A DNA stretch of 64,000 nt, taken from NCBI RefSeq assembly GCF_029962835.1, contig NC_080582.1, positions 20,592,032 to 20,656,031 on the forward strand, in the 5' to 3' direction. How positions within the stretch are numbered: the stretch's first letter is position 1; each line of letters opens with the position of its first letter. The DNA is from Magnolia sinica (lineage: Eukaryota > Streptophyta > Magnoliopsida > Magnoliales > Magnoliaceae). Below, one piece after another: positions 1 through 11,599 of the stretch. Position numbers and translations under genes: made by a program. A model generated the notes under the pieces. The model was not told where the DNA came from, did not search any database, and saw nothing but the letters and a program-made list of their open reading frames with translations.

Positions 1-846
1 TCTTCATCCTCACTTCGCTGGCTTGGAAGAAATTCCAAATTCATTTATTCAAATTTGCATTATTAAAGGGTAACTTCGACTCCAGTGCCTCAGTCGAAGG
101 AATGACAACATTGCAATAAAGAGTAATGAAAGTCATGAGATAGGCGAAAGGAATCGAACCATGACCCAGATGAATACGAAATTGAATGATCAAATAGCAC
201 ATTAAAAAAAGAATATATATTGGAGTACTAGATACTATAGAACGAAGGACACGAGCCATGAAAGAGGTAAGCTCAGATTTATTACCCAATCCGGGATACA
301 CATTAGACGTAAAAATACGATGGAGGACACGATATTTAGGAAGCATCTTGTTGGCACAGAGGGCATTTATAGATTGCCATTCAACGTCAAAGCGACATAC
401 TTTACGAGTGATCACCCGTTGCTCAGTGTAAGTCATTTTGTTAGAAAAACTGGCAATGGGAATGCCATCGTCAGTGACGACTATTTCAGTCAACGCTGAA
501 ATCAAGTAGCGATAAATAGTGACTGTCCCTTCTCTAAAATTAATAGTAAAAGTAAGATTTTCTAGGGACATGTTGCTTATAGACACATACATAGCTTGTA
601 CAATGGAACGATATGTTGTTCTGCCCCAAGCAAGAATATTTCCCCAACCGATTTTGTTAAGGAGTGACACAAGCTGAAATGGTGCAATGTGGTCAACATT
701 TACAGTCCTTTCTATTATAATCTCTCTAGTGCAGAAATTCCTAACATGCTCTGAATCTTCAGGGTTCTCACGCTAATGAGAGTTGATGTAGAGGAGGAGC
801 TGCTAGGGCCCTTGGGAGTTACCTTCCTCCTCGTACAATGCTCCAT
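1..846 (-). pseudogene. Third ORF of copia C (putative plant transposon protein-like domain)
   Basis: Accessory ORF downstream of pol on the minus strand, cut by the window edge. A start at 846 opens with a basic/serine-rich N-terminus like that of the D copy (37236), then shifts frame near 770-700. The main open block is 670-41. It contains the diagnostic stretch PKYRVLHRIFTSNVYPGLGN, alignable to PKYRVLHKIFVSNLYPRSGN in D and to a stretch of the upstream ORF of gypsy A. A frameshift near 41 restores the phrase NLEFLPSQ, matching LDFLPSQ in D. I believe the domain is the 'putative plant transposon protein' family (PF20167-like); this is from memory and unverified. Its function is unknown. 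Confidence 0.6.
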
Positions 847-1119
847 TTAAAGATTGCAAAAGAGAATATTAAGGAAGGTAGATGGGTTGAGTCTAGATTA
901 GATTTTTGCTCAAAACCCACAATGAGAAGGTTGTAACTCACAAATACACCACAAATACAAGATAGACTATCAGAGATCAACCTAAATCTAGAAGAAAAAT
1001 GGAAATAGACCACTTACAACGAAGATTTTGGGATGGGTTTGTCGAGAAAAGCACTGGCTAGTCGAAGAAGAAGGTGTGAAATGAAATATAAAAGTGATTT
1101 TTCCCCCTTTATTGTGCAA

Positions 1120-1205
1120 ACCTGTGTTTCTTGACTAGTCAAGCATGTCCTCGACCCGTCGATGGTCGACTGGTCGAGGATGTACTCGACCCATCGAGCA
1201 TGCCT
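1120..1205. promoter_or_regulatory. Cluster of CGACTGGTCG-type palindromes between pol and third ORF (C)
   Basis: Several short near-palindromes occur here (TTGACTAGTCAA, TCGACCCGTCGA, TCGACTGGTCGA, TCGACCCATCGA). They lie downstream of pol and upstream of the third ORF on the minus strand. The same motif type occupies the same place in element D (37437-37580) and the LTRs of D. Sireviruses are known to carry multiplied palindromes in their LTRs. A regulatory role here is inferred from position only. Confidence 0.5.
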
Positions 1206-1334
1206 CGATTTTTTTTTTTAAAAATTAATTTTTTAATTTAAATTGTTATTGTATGTTATGCATTTAAACATTATATAATAAATAAAATAAAAATGCATAA
1301 ACAACATGATTAATTAATTAACAATACACAAACC

Positions 1335-3676
1335 AATATCATGCTTTAATTTGGAAAATCTATTCCTATCGAGCGGTTTAATCATAATTATGTCTGTAAG
1401 TTGCTTCTCGATCTGAATATATTTTAGTGCAATACTTTTGTCCTTAACTAATTCTTGAATATAATGGTATCGAATATCGACATGTTTCATATGAGATTGT
1501 TGAATAAGATTTTTGAAATATTAATTACGTTCGAGTTATCACAGTATAATGTCATATCATCTTGCATAATACCATAATCGACTAACATTCTTTTTAACCA
1601 GATAAGCTGAGTATTAGCATTACCAGCTGCGATATATTCAACTTTAGCTGCTGAGAGCGATACAGAGTTCTGTTTTTTGCTGAGCCAGGAAACTACACAG
1701 TTCCCTACCTAGAAACATCTACCACTGGTTTTCTATTGTCAATATTTCCTGCCTAGTCTGCATTAGTATATCCAACAATTTGTACAATTGTATCATGTGG
1801 ATACCATAGACCTAAGTTAGCAGTACTTGTGACGTATCCGATTATCCAGTTAACAGCGATTAGATGTGATTCCTTAGGATCAGATTGATATTTAGCACAT
1901 ATTCTAACACTAAAAGAAATATCAGGTCTATTAGCAGTTAAGTATAGAAGACTACCAATCATACTCTGATATAGATGGGAGTCTATACTTTTACCTTATT
2001 CATCCTTAGAGAGTTTGAGAGTTGTACTCATACAAATATCAAACTTTTTCTTATTCTCAAAACCAAATCTCTTTACAAGATTTAAGGTATAGTTAGTTTG
2101 TGAGATGAATATACCAACTTCATGTTGCTTTACTTATAATCTAAAAAAGTAATTTAGTTCTCCAATTATACTCATTTCAAACTTTGATTTCATTAGATCT
2201 GCAAACTCAATAGACAAGTTAGTGCATGTAGATCCATAAATAATATCGTCAACATAGATCTGAACTATCAATATATTATCATTATATTTCTTGACGAATA
2301 AGATTTTATCAACACTTCCCATAATAAAGTTGTGACTAAGTAAGAATTTAGTCAGTTTTTCGTATCATGCCCTAGGAGCTTGTTTCAAGACATAAAGTGT
2401 CGTTTTTTGACGATACACATGATTTGAAAGTTTGGGGTTCTTAAAACGCTTAGGTTGTTCAACATATACTTTCTCATATAGATCACCATTTAGAAATGCA
2501 CTTTTGACATCCATTTGATATATTTTGAATTTCATATGGCATGCAATTGAAATAAATAATCTTATGGATTTAAGGCATCATAATTAATACTTTCTATCCT
2601 TGTACAACCAGTCGTACCTTGTTTTTAATGATATTCTCCATTTTATTAGATTTATTCTTAAAGACCCACTTAGTTCCAATTATATGTTTATTAGAAGGTT
2701 TATGAACCAAGTATTAGACATCATTTCTGACAAATTGATTTAGCTCTTCTTACATAGCTAATATCTAACTTTCATCGGCAAGTGCTTTATTTACATTTGC
2801 CGGTTCAATTTGGAAAGTGAAGCAGACGTAATTACAGATATTTTCTTATCTGAACACCAGTACAAGGGTTACCCAATATTTGATCAGTTCAGATGATCTT
2901 TGACTAATCTTAATTCATTATTAATTGATTTAGATAAGGAGTCAAGTGTATCAATAATGTCAACTTCATCATCATCTTGTTTTGGAGTGGGTGTGAACAG
3001 GTGATCATCAATCACTACATTAATAGATTTCTGAATCACCCCCATTCTTTCGTTAAGAACACGATATGCTCGACTATTTAGAGCATAACCCAAGAATATC
3101 CCCTCATTACTCTTGGATTTGAACTTTTTCAAATTTTCTTGGTCACGTAAAATAAAACATTTACTTCTAAAAGTCTAAAAATATTTGATGGTCGGCTTCT
3201 TATTAAACCACAATTCATAGGCTGTTTTATCTTCAGCTTTTCTTACATACACACGATTTATGAAGTAGCAGACAGTATTAGCAGCTTTAGCCCATAAGTT
3301 TTTCGGTAAGTTCATGCTATTTAACATTACATTGGCCATTTCCAGTAATACCATACTTTTTCTTTCAACAACTCCATTATGTTGAGGTGTTTTAGGTGAA
3401 GAAAACTCATGTGATATACCATGGTCATTACAGTACTTTTTAAAAATGTTATTTTCAAACTCGGTATCATGATTGCTTCTAATTTTGATCACAGGTGTTT
3501 CTTTTTTAGTTTGAATTCTTTTTAGAATTTTTCTGACCTCATCGCGAGTATCTGATTTCTCTCTTAAGAAAACCGCCCAAGTAAATCTAGTGAAATCATC
3601 AACAATAACCAGAAAATACTTTTTTCCACCTCTACTATCCATTCTTGTTGGTCCCACCAAGTCCATATGGAGTAGT
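1335..3676 (-). pseudogene. pol: pol fragment of copia C (integrase, RT, RNase H)
   Basis: Decayed pol on the minus strand, read from 3676 down. Integrase: an open block at 3666-3175 contains VDDFTRFTWAVFLREKS, the degenerate catalytic context IRSNHDTEFEN (usually RSDHGGEFEN) and SPKTPQHNGVVERKS with the catalytic glutamate. The next block, 3132-2884, has the end-of-integrase motif GIFLGYALNSRAYRVLN. RT: 2322-2134 contains [10 protein letters not shown] with the two catalytic aspartates. RNase H: 1962-1753 plus degraded pieces to about 1335, with GYTNAD before a stop. Frameshifts and stops separate the blocks, so no functional polyprotein is possible. The N-terminal part is missing because of the CACTA-2 insertion at 3680. 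Confidence 0.85.
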
Positions 3677-3679
3677 TAT

Positions 3680-3712
3680 CAATACAGGAAATTGCTTTTT
3701 TACCTACGATAT
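3680..3712. repeat. Degenerate 3' terminal repeat of CACTA-2
   Basis: Sequence begins CAATACAGGAAATTGC followed by a T run and TACC. This matches the usual plant CACTA end pattern (CACTACA.GAAA..GCTTTTTTACCGACG) with one change in the CACTA core. It sits exactly where homology of copia C to D stops. Confidence 0.65.
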
Positions 3713-4312
3713 AATTGGTTGGTATTTTATCTTTTTTCATTGGTAATTATTATTACCGACGAAATATTTTATCAGAAAGATCGTCGTGATAAGACCTTCG
3801 CTAAAGGCTTTTCCAGACGAAATATTATTTCGTCGGTGATGTTAAAACAATTACCGATGATTTTTTTCGTCAGTAAAACATGGTAATTTTTATATGAAAA
3901 AATAATATATTTCATCGGTAAACACAACTTTTACCGATGAAATATTTTGTAGGTAAAAGTTTCATCTATAGCTTTTACCGACGAAATATTTCATAGGTAA
4001 AAGTTTCATCCATAGTTTTTACCTACGAAATATTTCATAAATAAAAGTTTCATCCATAACTTTACCGACAAAATATTTCATAGGTAAAAGTTTCATCCAC
4101 AGTTTTTACTTACGAAATATTTCGTAGGTAAAAGTTTCATCCACAGCTTTTATTGACGAAATATTTCGTAGGTAAAGTTTCATCCACAGCTTTTATTGAC
4201 GAAATATTTCGTAGGTAAAAGTTTCATCCACAGGTTTTACCTACGAAATATTTCGTAGGTAAAATTTTTCGACTTACTATTACCAACGAAATATTTCATC
4301 GGCAATAGTCTC
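3700..4312. repeat. Subterminal repeat array of CACTA-2 (TACCGACGAAATATTTCGTCGGTA type)
   Basis: About 600 bases of short inverted motifs, ACCGACGAAATATTTCGTAGG and variants. They include a regular block in which GTTTCATC recurs at about 3960, 4003, 4047, 4090, 4133, 4177 and 4221, a period of 43-44 bases. In CACTA elements such subterminal motifs bind the element-encoded TnpA-like protein. Each unit is itself nearly palindromic (CGAAATATTTCG). Confidence 0.85.
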
Positions 4313-4329
4313 TTCCTCTTTTTTTTTTT

Positions 4330-4560
4330 TTTCAAAATTCAGGAAAAAATTCCTAATATATCTTGTAAATACACCTGTTACAATACATTTTCATCATATT
4401 CACATCCACATTCATCCAAATACAAACCACATCCATCCAAACATAAACCATATCCATCCACACATAAACAATCCTATCCACATCCACATATATACAACCC
4501 ACATTTATCCACACACAAATATATACAAGTTTAATGAATGTAAAATAAAATAAAAAAATC
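4330..4560 (-). repeat. GGATG-rich segment near CACTA 3' end, shared with CACTA-1
   Basis: Read on the minus strand, this is a run of GGATGGATGTGG/GTTTATGTTT-like units, then TGTGAATATGATGAAAA and TGTAACAGGTGTAT. The same succession is found in CACTA-1 at 23745-23965 on the plus strand. It probably represents the 3' untranslated end common to both elements. Short open frames across it are low-complexity and not treated as genes. Confidence 0.7.
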
Positions 4561-4599
4561 ACGAAGATGAAGGCGGAGGTGGTGGGGCATCGGTGGCAA

Positions 4600-6199
4600 A
4601 GCGTGCAGTAAGAGCCTAAAACATTTTCTATATCCCTCGCTCATGCTCTACTCGTATTTCCTCGATCTTCCTCTCTTGTTCCTCCCGTCACCTCTCATCC
4701 TCTATCCGCCTTTACTCCTCCTCCTCCCTATGCCTCTACTCCTCCTCTCTCTGCTCTCCAGCTGCTCTCTGATGTCATCGATAACGAGCCGTAGCTGCTG
4801 AACCTCTCTCTTTGCCATATCAGCTCGGCGTAGGGCACTCTCCTCAGCGACGGATCGGCTGGAGGCAGCTCTAGTGGGTGCCATGAGCTTGGCACCATGG
4901 CCAACCCTACGCACATATCCAGAATGGGTGCCAAGCACCTCGCTCAGGATATCTGGTACACTCCATTGACTACTATCGGGAGTGGGTTGACTGCGTATGG
5001 TGTCCATCGCCATCTGTAATGAAAACATATGAATTTTCATAACGAATGGCATTATTATAAATCAATGCAATTAAATTTTATAATGTAAGGATTTTTACCC
5101 AATTCTCACAGGCTCTAGGATGAACCCAAGATCCCGTCGCTTGCCGACAATGAGTCCCTCTGTAGAGGTCTACTGGTCCAGGCTCCTGGTAGGTGAATCT
5201 CGCTGCGCAATTGAAAGGATAATAGAGTTAATATAAATGCATAGAAAGAATATATCAACTTAATAATCACCAGTAATTTCTTATCATATCGTAACGATGT
5301 CGTACAAATGACTTTGATCCAGCTACGTGGTTCACTTCTAACTTTTCTCTGTTCGTAGAATTTATTCTGCTCCTTTTCTGAACACATTATTCATAATACA
5401 TTGTTATTAATTACGAATTTAATTATTACTTTAAGATATCGTAAATATGTAAATATTTCTTGGAAAGACTTCGACAAAAATCTCTCGCAGAGTATCCACC
5501 AGTGGTCAATAGTCACGTGCGGCGGTACGAACAGTACGACCTCCTTATAGGTCCTGCACCGCTTGTACTGCTGGTGTAACGCTTCGCGGTACTCCTTGAA
5601 CCGCTCTCTAACCATGTCGTCGACGACATGGGAAATGTATGGAACACTCAAATCTAAGACAAATTTATCTTGTAGTTTCGTAAATAATAGATTAAGGCAA
5701 TAAACTTATTAAGAAAATAACTTAACCGTAAATGAATTTTTACCAAAAAAATTAATTTACTAAAATTTACTATAAGGCGCTGACGGATGAGCTGCCACAC
5801 ATCATCTGTCACATCTGTCCAACGGGGGTGGAGGCAGGGATCAGATATCATCTATCACGTTTGTCACATCTATCCAACGGGGGGTAAGGCAGTCCTATGG
5901 GAATTCTACCGTCACCCTACCCTCACATGTAAGTCGCTCTAAAACTAACTCACGTGTGGGTCTATGTCCTTGTCGGCTGGTCGACGATGCTGTCGCAAAA
6001 GAAATATGTAAGTCTAAACATAAACAGAAGTCACTAAAAGAAATATATGTCTAGACTTACATGCAGTGCCCAGTGTATGCGTAATCGAGGGATTAGACGA
6101 CTGTGATGCAGCACGTGATGTCGATGCTGTCTCTGTCACATCACGGGTGGAAGGAGTAGATCCAGTGCGCGAACGACATGATCTCCCACCTGGTGCCAT
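4600..6199 (-). pseudogene. CACTA second gene, Transposase_24 (En/Spm TnpA-like)
   Basis: Multi-exon minus-strand gene for the Transposase_24-type (PF03004) protein of plant CACTA elements, thought to bind subterminal repeats. Exon blocks in order: 6199-about 6058, MAPGGRSCRSRTGSTPSTRD, ending at a GTAAGT donor; then a stretch near 5980-5890 reading GHRPTRELVLERLTCEGRV; 5651-5460, RERFKEYREALHQQYKRCRT and PPHVTIDHWWILCERF; about 5387-5300, SEKEQNKFYEQRKVRSEPRS; about 5205-5100, LYRGTHCRQATGSWVHPRA (family signature for threat-H-x(n)-W-V); and 5052-4702, ILSEVLGTHSGYVRRVGHG followed by a basic, arginine/glutamate-rich coiled tail. Introns are AT-rich. A few in-frame stops occur, so I call it a pseudogene, though much is intact. 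Confidence 0.8.
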
Positions 6200-6488
6200 G
6201 ACTAAATATGTGTAAACTAAGAACTTATAAATTTAAACAATATCAGTATAAGTATATGAACATCAATATAATAAACACATTAAACTTTATAGTGCAAGTG
6301 AAATATAATAAAATATTATACAAGTGGTGTTGATGGTAGAATGAATTTGTGCTTATGCTTAGAGAGATGATTTAAATTTAATTAGACCATTACACTATAA
6401 TGCAAGCAAAATATAATAAAAGCGTAAACATTCTAGTAAAATTTGAAAATTCTATTACACATTGTCATCTATATTAAATACATGTATT
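6200..6488. other. AT-rich spacer of CACTA-2
   Basis: Spacer between the small split ORF and the Transposase_24 gene. AT-rich with no recognised motif. An upstream promoter for the Transposase_24 gene could lie here but none is clear. Confidence 0.5.
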
Positions 6489-6563
6489 TCATTGTAATAC
6501 GAAACAACTTCGGATCAAGTATTCGAAGTACTCCCTGCGTAAGTTATCGTACGCTGCAGAAGT
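6489..6563 (-). pseudogene. 3' fragment of CACTA-2 small ORF, split by gypsy A
   Basis: Twenty-four codons and a stop (TGA at 6491-6489) that continue, in frame, the ORF broken at 44494 on the other side of gypsy A when one copy of the 5-bp target duplication (6564-6568) is discounted. The residues include YDNLRREYFEYLI. The family is not recognised. Confidence 0.55.
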
Positions 6564-6568
6564 ATATG

Positions 6569-9500
6569 TGTAACGTCTCAGAAAAATTCATACAAATACT
6601 CGAGTACCACCTCAGGCAGAAATCACTAAGGACCAAATCCCTTTATAAATTAGATGTGGATTAATTAGGTGCTAAACTAGATTATCTATGAAATTAGCAC
6701 TAATCACTTTAAATACGATCTGTATGATCGAAAATCTACAGGATCGCTAACGCTACATTGCCTAAAAACTTAGGATCCATTTCAAAACCCAGTTGCTCTT
6801 GGGAGCGCATCGAAACTCCGTATCGGACCTGGACCTCGCATCGAAAGTTCGATTTCTACAAATCTATACGGTTATGACCGCTTTGCTGGACTTGGCAACC
6901 ATCTCAGAAATCAAGTCCTAAAGGTATCACGAAATGCATAACATGAGCCCGGAGCGAAGTGTGTGAGAAACTCGAATATCTTTAGAAAATGAAGTGCAAC
7001 TTAAGTGAATTAAGTCGTTTGCTTGCAGGCCGAATCTAAGGATTTAGACTATCATATTTTGACCTAAATACACCCTCGGATCAGGAAATTTTTTTGACAT
7101 ATGGCAGTGCACTTGTGACCTTGATCGAGTACCAGTGACCGTTGAACTGAAACTAGTTCGCCACGGTCGATTCACAAATCCGATCGCACTAAGATCTTAA
7201 CCTGACCTAGATCCAATGTTAGAGAGTTTAATTCTGATCGCATGTAGAAAAAGGGCCTCCAGATGTGCTCCGTTGGATCGAAACAGCCACTATTTGGCTA
7301 TAACCCAAGTATACCATAGCCCTGGGGCCATTCCCATCAATTTTGGGCCTATATAAGGGCCTTAAACCCTCTCTCTCCCATTCCATATGAATTTGAAAAA
7401 TCCTAAGATAGAGAAGGAGAAAAGAGAAGGAAAGAGAGAGAAAGTGAGAGAGAGAGTTTGCGTTTGTTCCTGGGATTCAACCCTGTCACTCCACATGCTT
7501 AACTACCACTTCTATATCGCTATTCCGGTGATTCTGATTCCGCTCTTAGGTAAGAAAACCTAACCCTAATTTTTTTTTTGGGGTTTTAAATAGTGTATGT
7601 GATGAAATAGCTAACCTATTTCATGCTATAGGTGGCCGTCGTGCTGTAGACAAAGACTTGACATACAAACTAAGTTCGATACTCGTTTATCGGCGAAAGG
7701 TGTGGACTATAAATGTTTAGGTTATGGTTTTCAAGGCTTTCAATGTCAGTAATGATTTATGACTGGCTTGATTGCTATCACATGTGCTTAGATACGAGGT
7801 TTTCTGTATATATGCTTATATATAGACTATATTGATTTATAACGCATTCCATGTGTTTGTTGAAATGTTTGAATGAGTATGAAATTTGGACTCATGCTTG
7901 CCATGATTATCCATCGTGGATATATGATTGTTGTATAGGTGATAACTCCTTGGTGAAAGGATTTGCCTTAATACATGTTATGACCAACATACGTCATGTA
8001 TGTTATAGTGTGTAACCTAAGTGTTTGTAAAAAATGTCTGAATAAGAAAATATTTGATAAATTGTATTTTATATGGGTATTGAGATAAGATTCTCAAACT
8101 ACTTTAGCTATGTGTATAAATCCATTCATGTAGCTTAGATTATTTGATGTGATTTACATATGAAATATATAGGTGTGAAAACATGTTTATTTGTACTTTA
8201 TAAAAAGTGCTCAAGTGGTTCCCTTGTTTGAATTAATTGTTTATTGCTGATATGCCTATCACATATGCTTTCCTATTATGTTTAAGTATGTTTGGGACTG
8301 CTACATAGTCCAGGCGATCGGTAAAGATTCTCGGATTAGTGGCCGATGTCGTTCCGCCATATCAGATGTTTTTAGGGAATCCAAGTCTTACGCAGATTTA
8401 CCGACAGTGGTTAGGCCACACGGAGTGCTTATGCACTCTATGTCGACCAAGTGAACGTACGCTCGTACTAACTGAGCTTGTCAAGTTACCCGATTGACCC
8501 ATTATATGTTCACCATGTATGAACGCTACTGCTTGAATCTAAGGTATTAACTTACCAGTGAAGATTCCATTTAACCACGGTACCTTGATCCGATAAGACT
8601 CATGAGCCAGACATGGTGGTGTATGGGACCCCGTGGTCGAGCTGTCGGCCTACGCTCGGGTGACAAGCCTCCCCGTAGTGACCAGTGAGCAACCCAAACT
8701 CGTGAGTTGAATATGGTGGTGTATGAGACACTATATTCGAATTATCGGCCTACGATCAGGTGACGAGCCCGTAGTGACCTCGAGTATACACTATGACTAC
8801 GTTAAGGTGATGAGCTTTTCCGTAGTGACTTCGAGTATAAACCAGCCTGCGCTGAGGTGACGAGCCACTCCGTAGCGACTTGAAAACTGCCTATCGTATG
8901 TGACTACTAGGATTGATGACCCTAGATGGATCAATGTTTGGGTATATGATATAAAGAGAGGTGCCTTAGCTTCCCAATCCTACCGTATGAATTTGTTTAA
9001 TTAAGAACTTGGCAAATCACGCACATATGCACGGCATTACATGTGCCTTTGGCATTGGAGTTGAGCACAGCGGGAGTGTTGCATGCCGTGATCGTGAGAT
9101 GTTGTCGTAGAGGGAGTGCAGGCGAGGGCATACATCATTAATACATATCATCATTGCATTAACAAGAGTACTTAAGAACGCTTGTTGTATTGTTTTATCA
9201 TTACTGCTTGACTGAATTGATAACATGTTAACCTTTGCCTTATAGTTCCACTGAGTTGATCACTCACTCCCACGTTCTGGGATGGTGTTTTAAACACCAA
9301 CCAGACCCTGTTGTATTTGCAGATGATGGCGATGCTTGCGAAGCTGAGACAGACTTTTTCGATGATGAGTTCTCATACATGTAGTTATCAGGCGGGTTTA
9401 TGTAGACTGTTCTGATCGATGGGACTACAGGGTTATATGATTAGTTGAACATTACACATTTTGTATATTTTGGAAAATTTACATGTAACTATCTAACCTG

Positions 9501-9739
9501 GTGACATGTCATACTCGGAGACTTATAGTCACTTATATGCTTATATGTACTTATCATAGTCTTTCGCTTGTGAAATTTAACTATCTCTAGAGTATGATAT
9601 GCTGATTTGGTATAATCCCACTCATGTATAATGCACTAATACGGACAACATTTAATCATCATTATTTATGTTGCATAAGTGATATGTTGGAACTCAGGAG
9701 TTGGGCTCCTGCTCGACCCCCGATTTTCAGGGCATTACA
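6569..9739 (+). repeat. 5' LTR of gypsy A (3171 bp)
   Basis: Starts TGTAACGTCTCAGAAAAATT and ends GGGCATTACA. It aligns throughout with the 3' LTR (30776-33759 plus 44302-44493) and with the solo LTR at 51522-54720. It contains a TATA box at 7350, a CT-rich run after it, and a block near 8590-8900 in which GGTGACGAGCC and CGTAGTGACC recur at irregular intervals. The primer site follows 3 bases after the end, which fixes it as the 5' LTR. Confidence 0.93.
7350..7356 (+). promoter_or_regulatory. TATA box of gypsy A 5' LTR
   Basis: TATATAA in the context GGGCCTATATAAGGGCC, followed by a CTCTCTC run. It is kept in all three LTR copies (also 31557 and 52303), as expected of the U3/R promoter. Confidence 0.75.
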
Positions 9740-9742
9740 AGT

Positions 9743-9754
9743 TGGTATCAGAGC
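9743..9754 (+). other. Primer-binding site, initiator tRNA-Met (gypsy A)
   Basis: TGGTATCAGAGC, complementary to the 3' end of plant initiator methionine tRNA, three bases after the 5' LTR. It marks the start of minus-strand DNA synthesis. Confidence 0.92.
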
Positions 9755-10327
9755 ATGATTTAGATTAAACTGGACCTGGGTAATGGTCACACGATGCACG
9801 CTGACGTATTTCGATGTAGGAGGGTGCAAGAAAACATAAAAACGGACGTAGGATTCCCAACTTCGCTAAACGGCGAGATTGATCGAAATCGACCGTAGAA
9901 ATTAGATCCGTAGGCCTTTGTGATCATGTGAAATGATCTCAACACCTTTTCAGACCGTCAATCGATGGGCTTAGATGGAAATTTAACTAGTTCCACATTT
10001 AAACAAACCAAAGAGTGCAAATATACGCGAGATGGAACCCGAAACGACTCGATCGGAGTAGGGGGCCAAATCGGTACAATTCGGGGGGATCCAAAGTGGA
10101 CCCCGCACACATACGGCACCCGGGGGGCGATGCCATCGCCTATGGGGTGAGGGCTCGCCCAGATGTCCAGAGACTAGCGATGCCCTCACTGGATCGGCGA
10201 GGCCTCGCCGCTCACTCGGTCCGAGCCTGTAGGGCCGGCTCGTGTCCAAGGTTGTGGGGCCCACCAAAATGTGTGGGGAACCCTATAAACTCCCCAATTG
10301 CTCCCCTCTCCCCTAATACACACCTCC
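9755..10327 (+). other. Leader of gypsy A, first part
   Basis: Untranslated leader between the primer site and the CACTA-1 insertion; it resumes at 24358. Short open frames on both strands overlap each other and show no domain, so they are not annotated as genes. Locally GC-rich near 10080-10270. Confidence 0.7.
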
Positions 10328-10354
10328 CACTACGTGAAAAATGGGAAAAAAGGA
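10328..10354. repeat. Left terminal inverted repeat of CACTA-1
   Basis: CACTACGTGAAAAATGGG followed by AAAAAAGGA. It pairs with the right end at 24328-24354 (CACTACGCCAAAACAGTG then AAAAAAGGA on the minus strand). The first seven and last nine bases are identical. Confidence 0.9.
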
Positions 10355-10361
10355 TGGATTT

Positions 10362-10885
10362 TGAGACAGTCCAGGACCGTCTCTAAAATTCCTTGGTTTA
10401 AAGACGGCTTAGAGATGGTCGTAAGCCATCTCTAAAATTTTAGACGGCTCTTGATAGTCCCTAATATTGTCTTAAAATGTTGAATATCCACAAATTATTT
10501 AAGACGGTCGAAGACCGTCTTATATGCGGTCATCTGAGACGGTCAAGGACCGTCCGCATTAGAGACGATCCTTGACCGTCTTATAAGCGATCATCTGAGA
10601 CGGTTATTAGCCGTCTGCATCAGAGACAATCATTGGCTATCTTTTACTTGTAATTTGAGACTGTCAAAGACCGTCTCTATTAGAGACGGTCCTTAGCCGT
10701 CTTATAGCCCTGTCAAAGACCGTCTTCATTAGAGACTGTCAAGGACCGTCTCTATTAGAGACGGTCCTTAGCCGTCATATATCCTTGTCAAAGACTGTCT
10801 TTATTAGAGACTGTCAAAGACCGTCTTTATTAGTGACTGTCAAAAACCGTCTCTATTAGAGACTGTCAAAGACCGTCTCTATTAT
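10362..10885. repeat. Left subterminal repeats of CACTA-1 (GAGAC.GTC..GACCGTCT)
   Basis: Dense run of units such as GACTGTCAAAGACCGTCTCTATTAGA. Each holds GAC.GTC on alternate strands, so the run can form many small hairpins. Matching motifs stand at the right end (23966-24327). These are the probable binding sites for a TnpA-like protein. Confidence 0.88.
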
Positions 10886-11480
10886 TTAAATTTTCTTTTT
10901 CAAAATGTCATTTTTCTTAAACATTGTTAAAAATTAAGAAGCTCAAAAAAATTATGAATTTCGAAAAAAAAATAGTTAAGAAGCTTAGAAAAATAATTAA
11001 CAATGTTTAAGAAAAATTTAGATTTTGAAATAAAAAATGTGATTTTATAAAAATCTAGATTTTGAAAAAAAAATTAAGAACTTTGAATATTGTTGATAAT
11101 TTTGAAGAAAAAAAGATTTCGATAAAAAAATGATATTTTGAAAAAGAAAATTTAAAAAATTAAACAAAATTGTGAAAAGATTGACAAATTGTAAAAAGAT
11201 ATATATTTAAAAAAGAAAACTAGATTTTATATTTTGACAAGAAAAATTAAAAGTCATATAACAAAAGTGAGATTAAAAAATGATATTTTGAAAAAGAAAA
11301 TTTAAAAAATTAAACAAAATTGTGAAAAAATTGACAAATTGTAAAAAAATATATATATTTTAAAAAAGAAAAGTAGATTTTGTATTTTGACAAGGAAAAT
11401 TGAAAAGTTAGATAACAAAAGTGAGATTTTGATGATATGTTGTATATCCTTACCGCCCCTATGTTTCTCCAACCCATTTT
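10886..11480. repeat. AT-rich segment with a 150-bp tandem duplication
   Basis: Strongly AT-rich. Two direct copies with period 150 start at 11131 and 11281 (both TGATATTTTGAAAAAG). No gene is seen; open frames on the minus strand are phenylalanine/leucine-rich low complexity. Confidence 0.75.
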
Positions 11481-11599
11481 TGGGCCGGGTATAAAAAAAT
11501 TGTGTAGATTTAAATATTAAGTGAGCCACACCACTGGAAAGAAAGATAATATAGTATCTCGCCGTTAAAAATTATAAAGAGCCCAGCGTAAGGTTTTAA

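Larger units (their letters stand above)
1..3676 (-). mobile_element. Ty1/copia element C, Sirevirus-like, 3' part only
   Basis: Minus-strand remnant of a copia retrotransposon related to element D (33760-44296). Reading on the minus strand, the order is integrase, reverse transcriptase, RNase H, a spacer with short palindromes, then a third ORF that runs off the left edge. The same order is seen in D. Homology to D stops at about 3676, inside the start of the integrase catalytic region, where a CACTA end begins (3680). Gag, protease and the 5' LTR are therefore not adjacent and no LTR of this copy lies in the window. It has many stops and frameshifts and is more decayed than D, so it is probably the oldest layer here. 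That age is an inference from the nesting order. Confidence 0.85.

Noticed and set aside
4353..4562. 69-codon ORF in the CACTA-2 3' region
   Set aside because: Reading of the GGATG-rich repeat; the corresponding CACTA-1 block gives an unrelated frame.
9743..9754. Part of a tRNA gene
   Set aside because: Only the 12-base tRNA 3' complement is present, directly after an LTR, so it is a primer-binding site; the same holds at 42469-42480.
9965..10386. Overlapping ORFs of 61-123 codons on both strands
   Set aside because: They cross the CACTA-1 insertion point or overlap each other on opposite strands, with no recognised motif. GC-rich leader artefacts.
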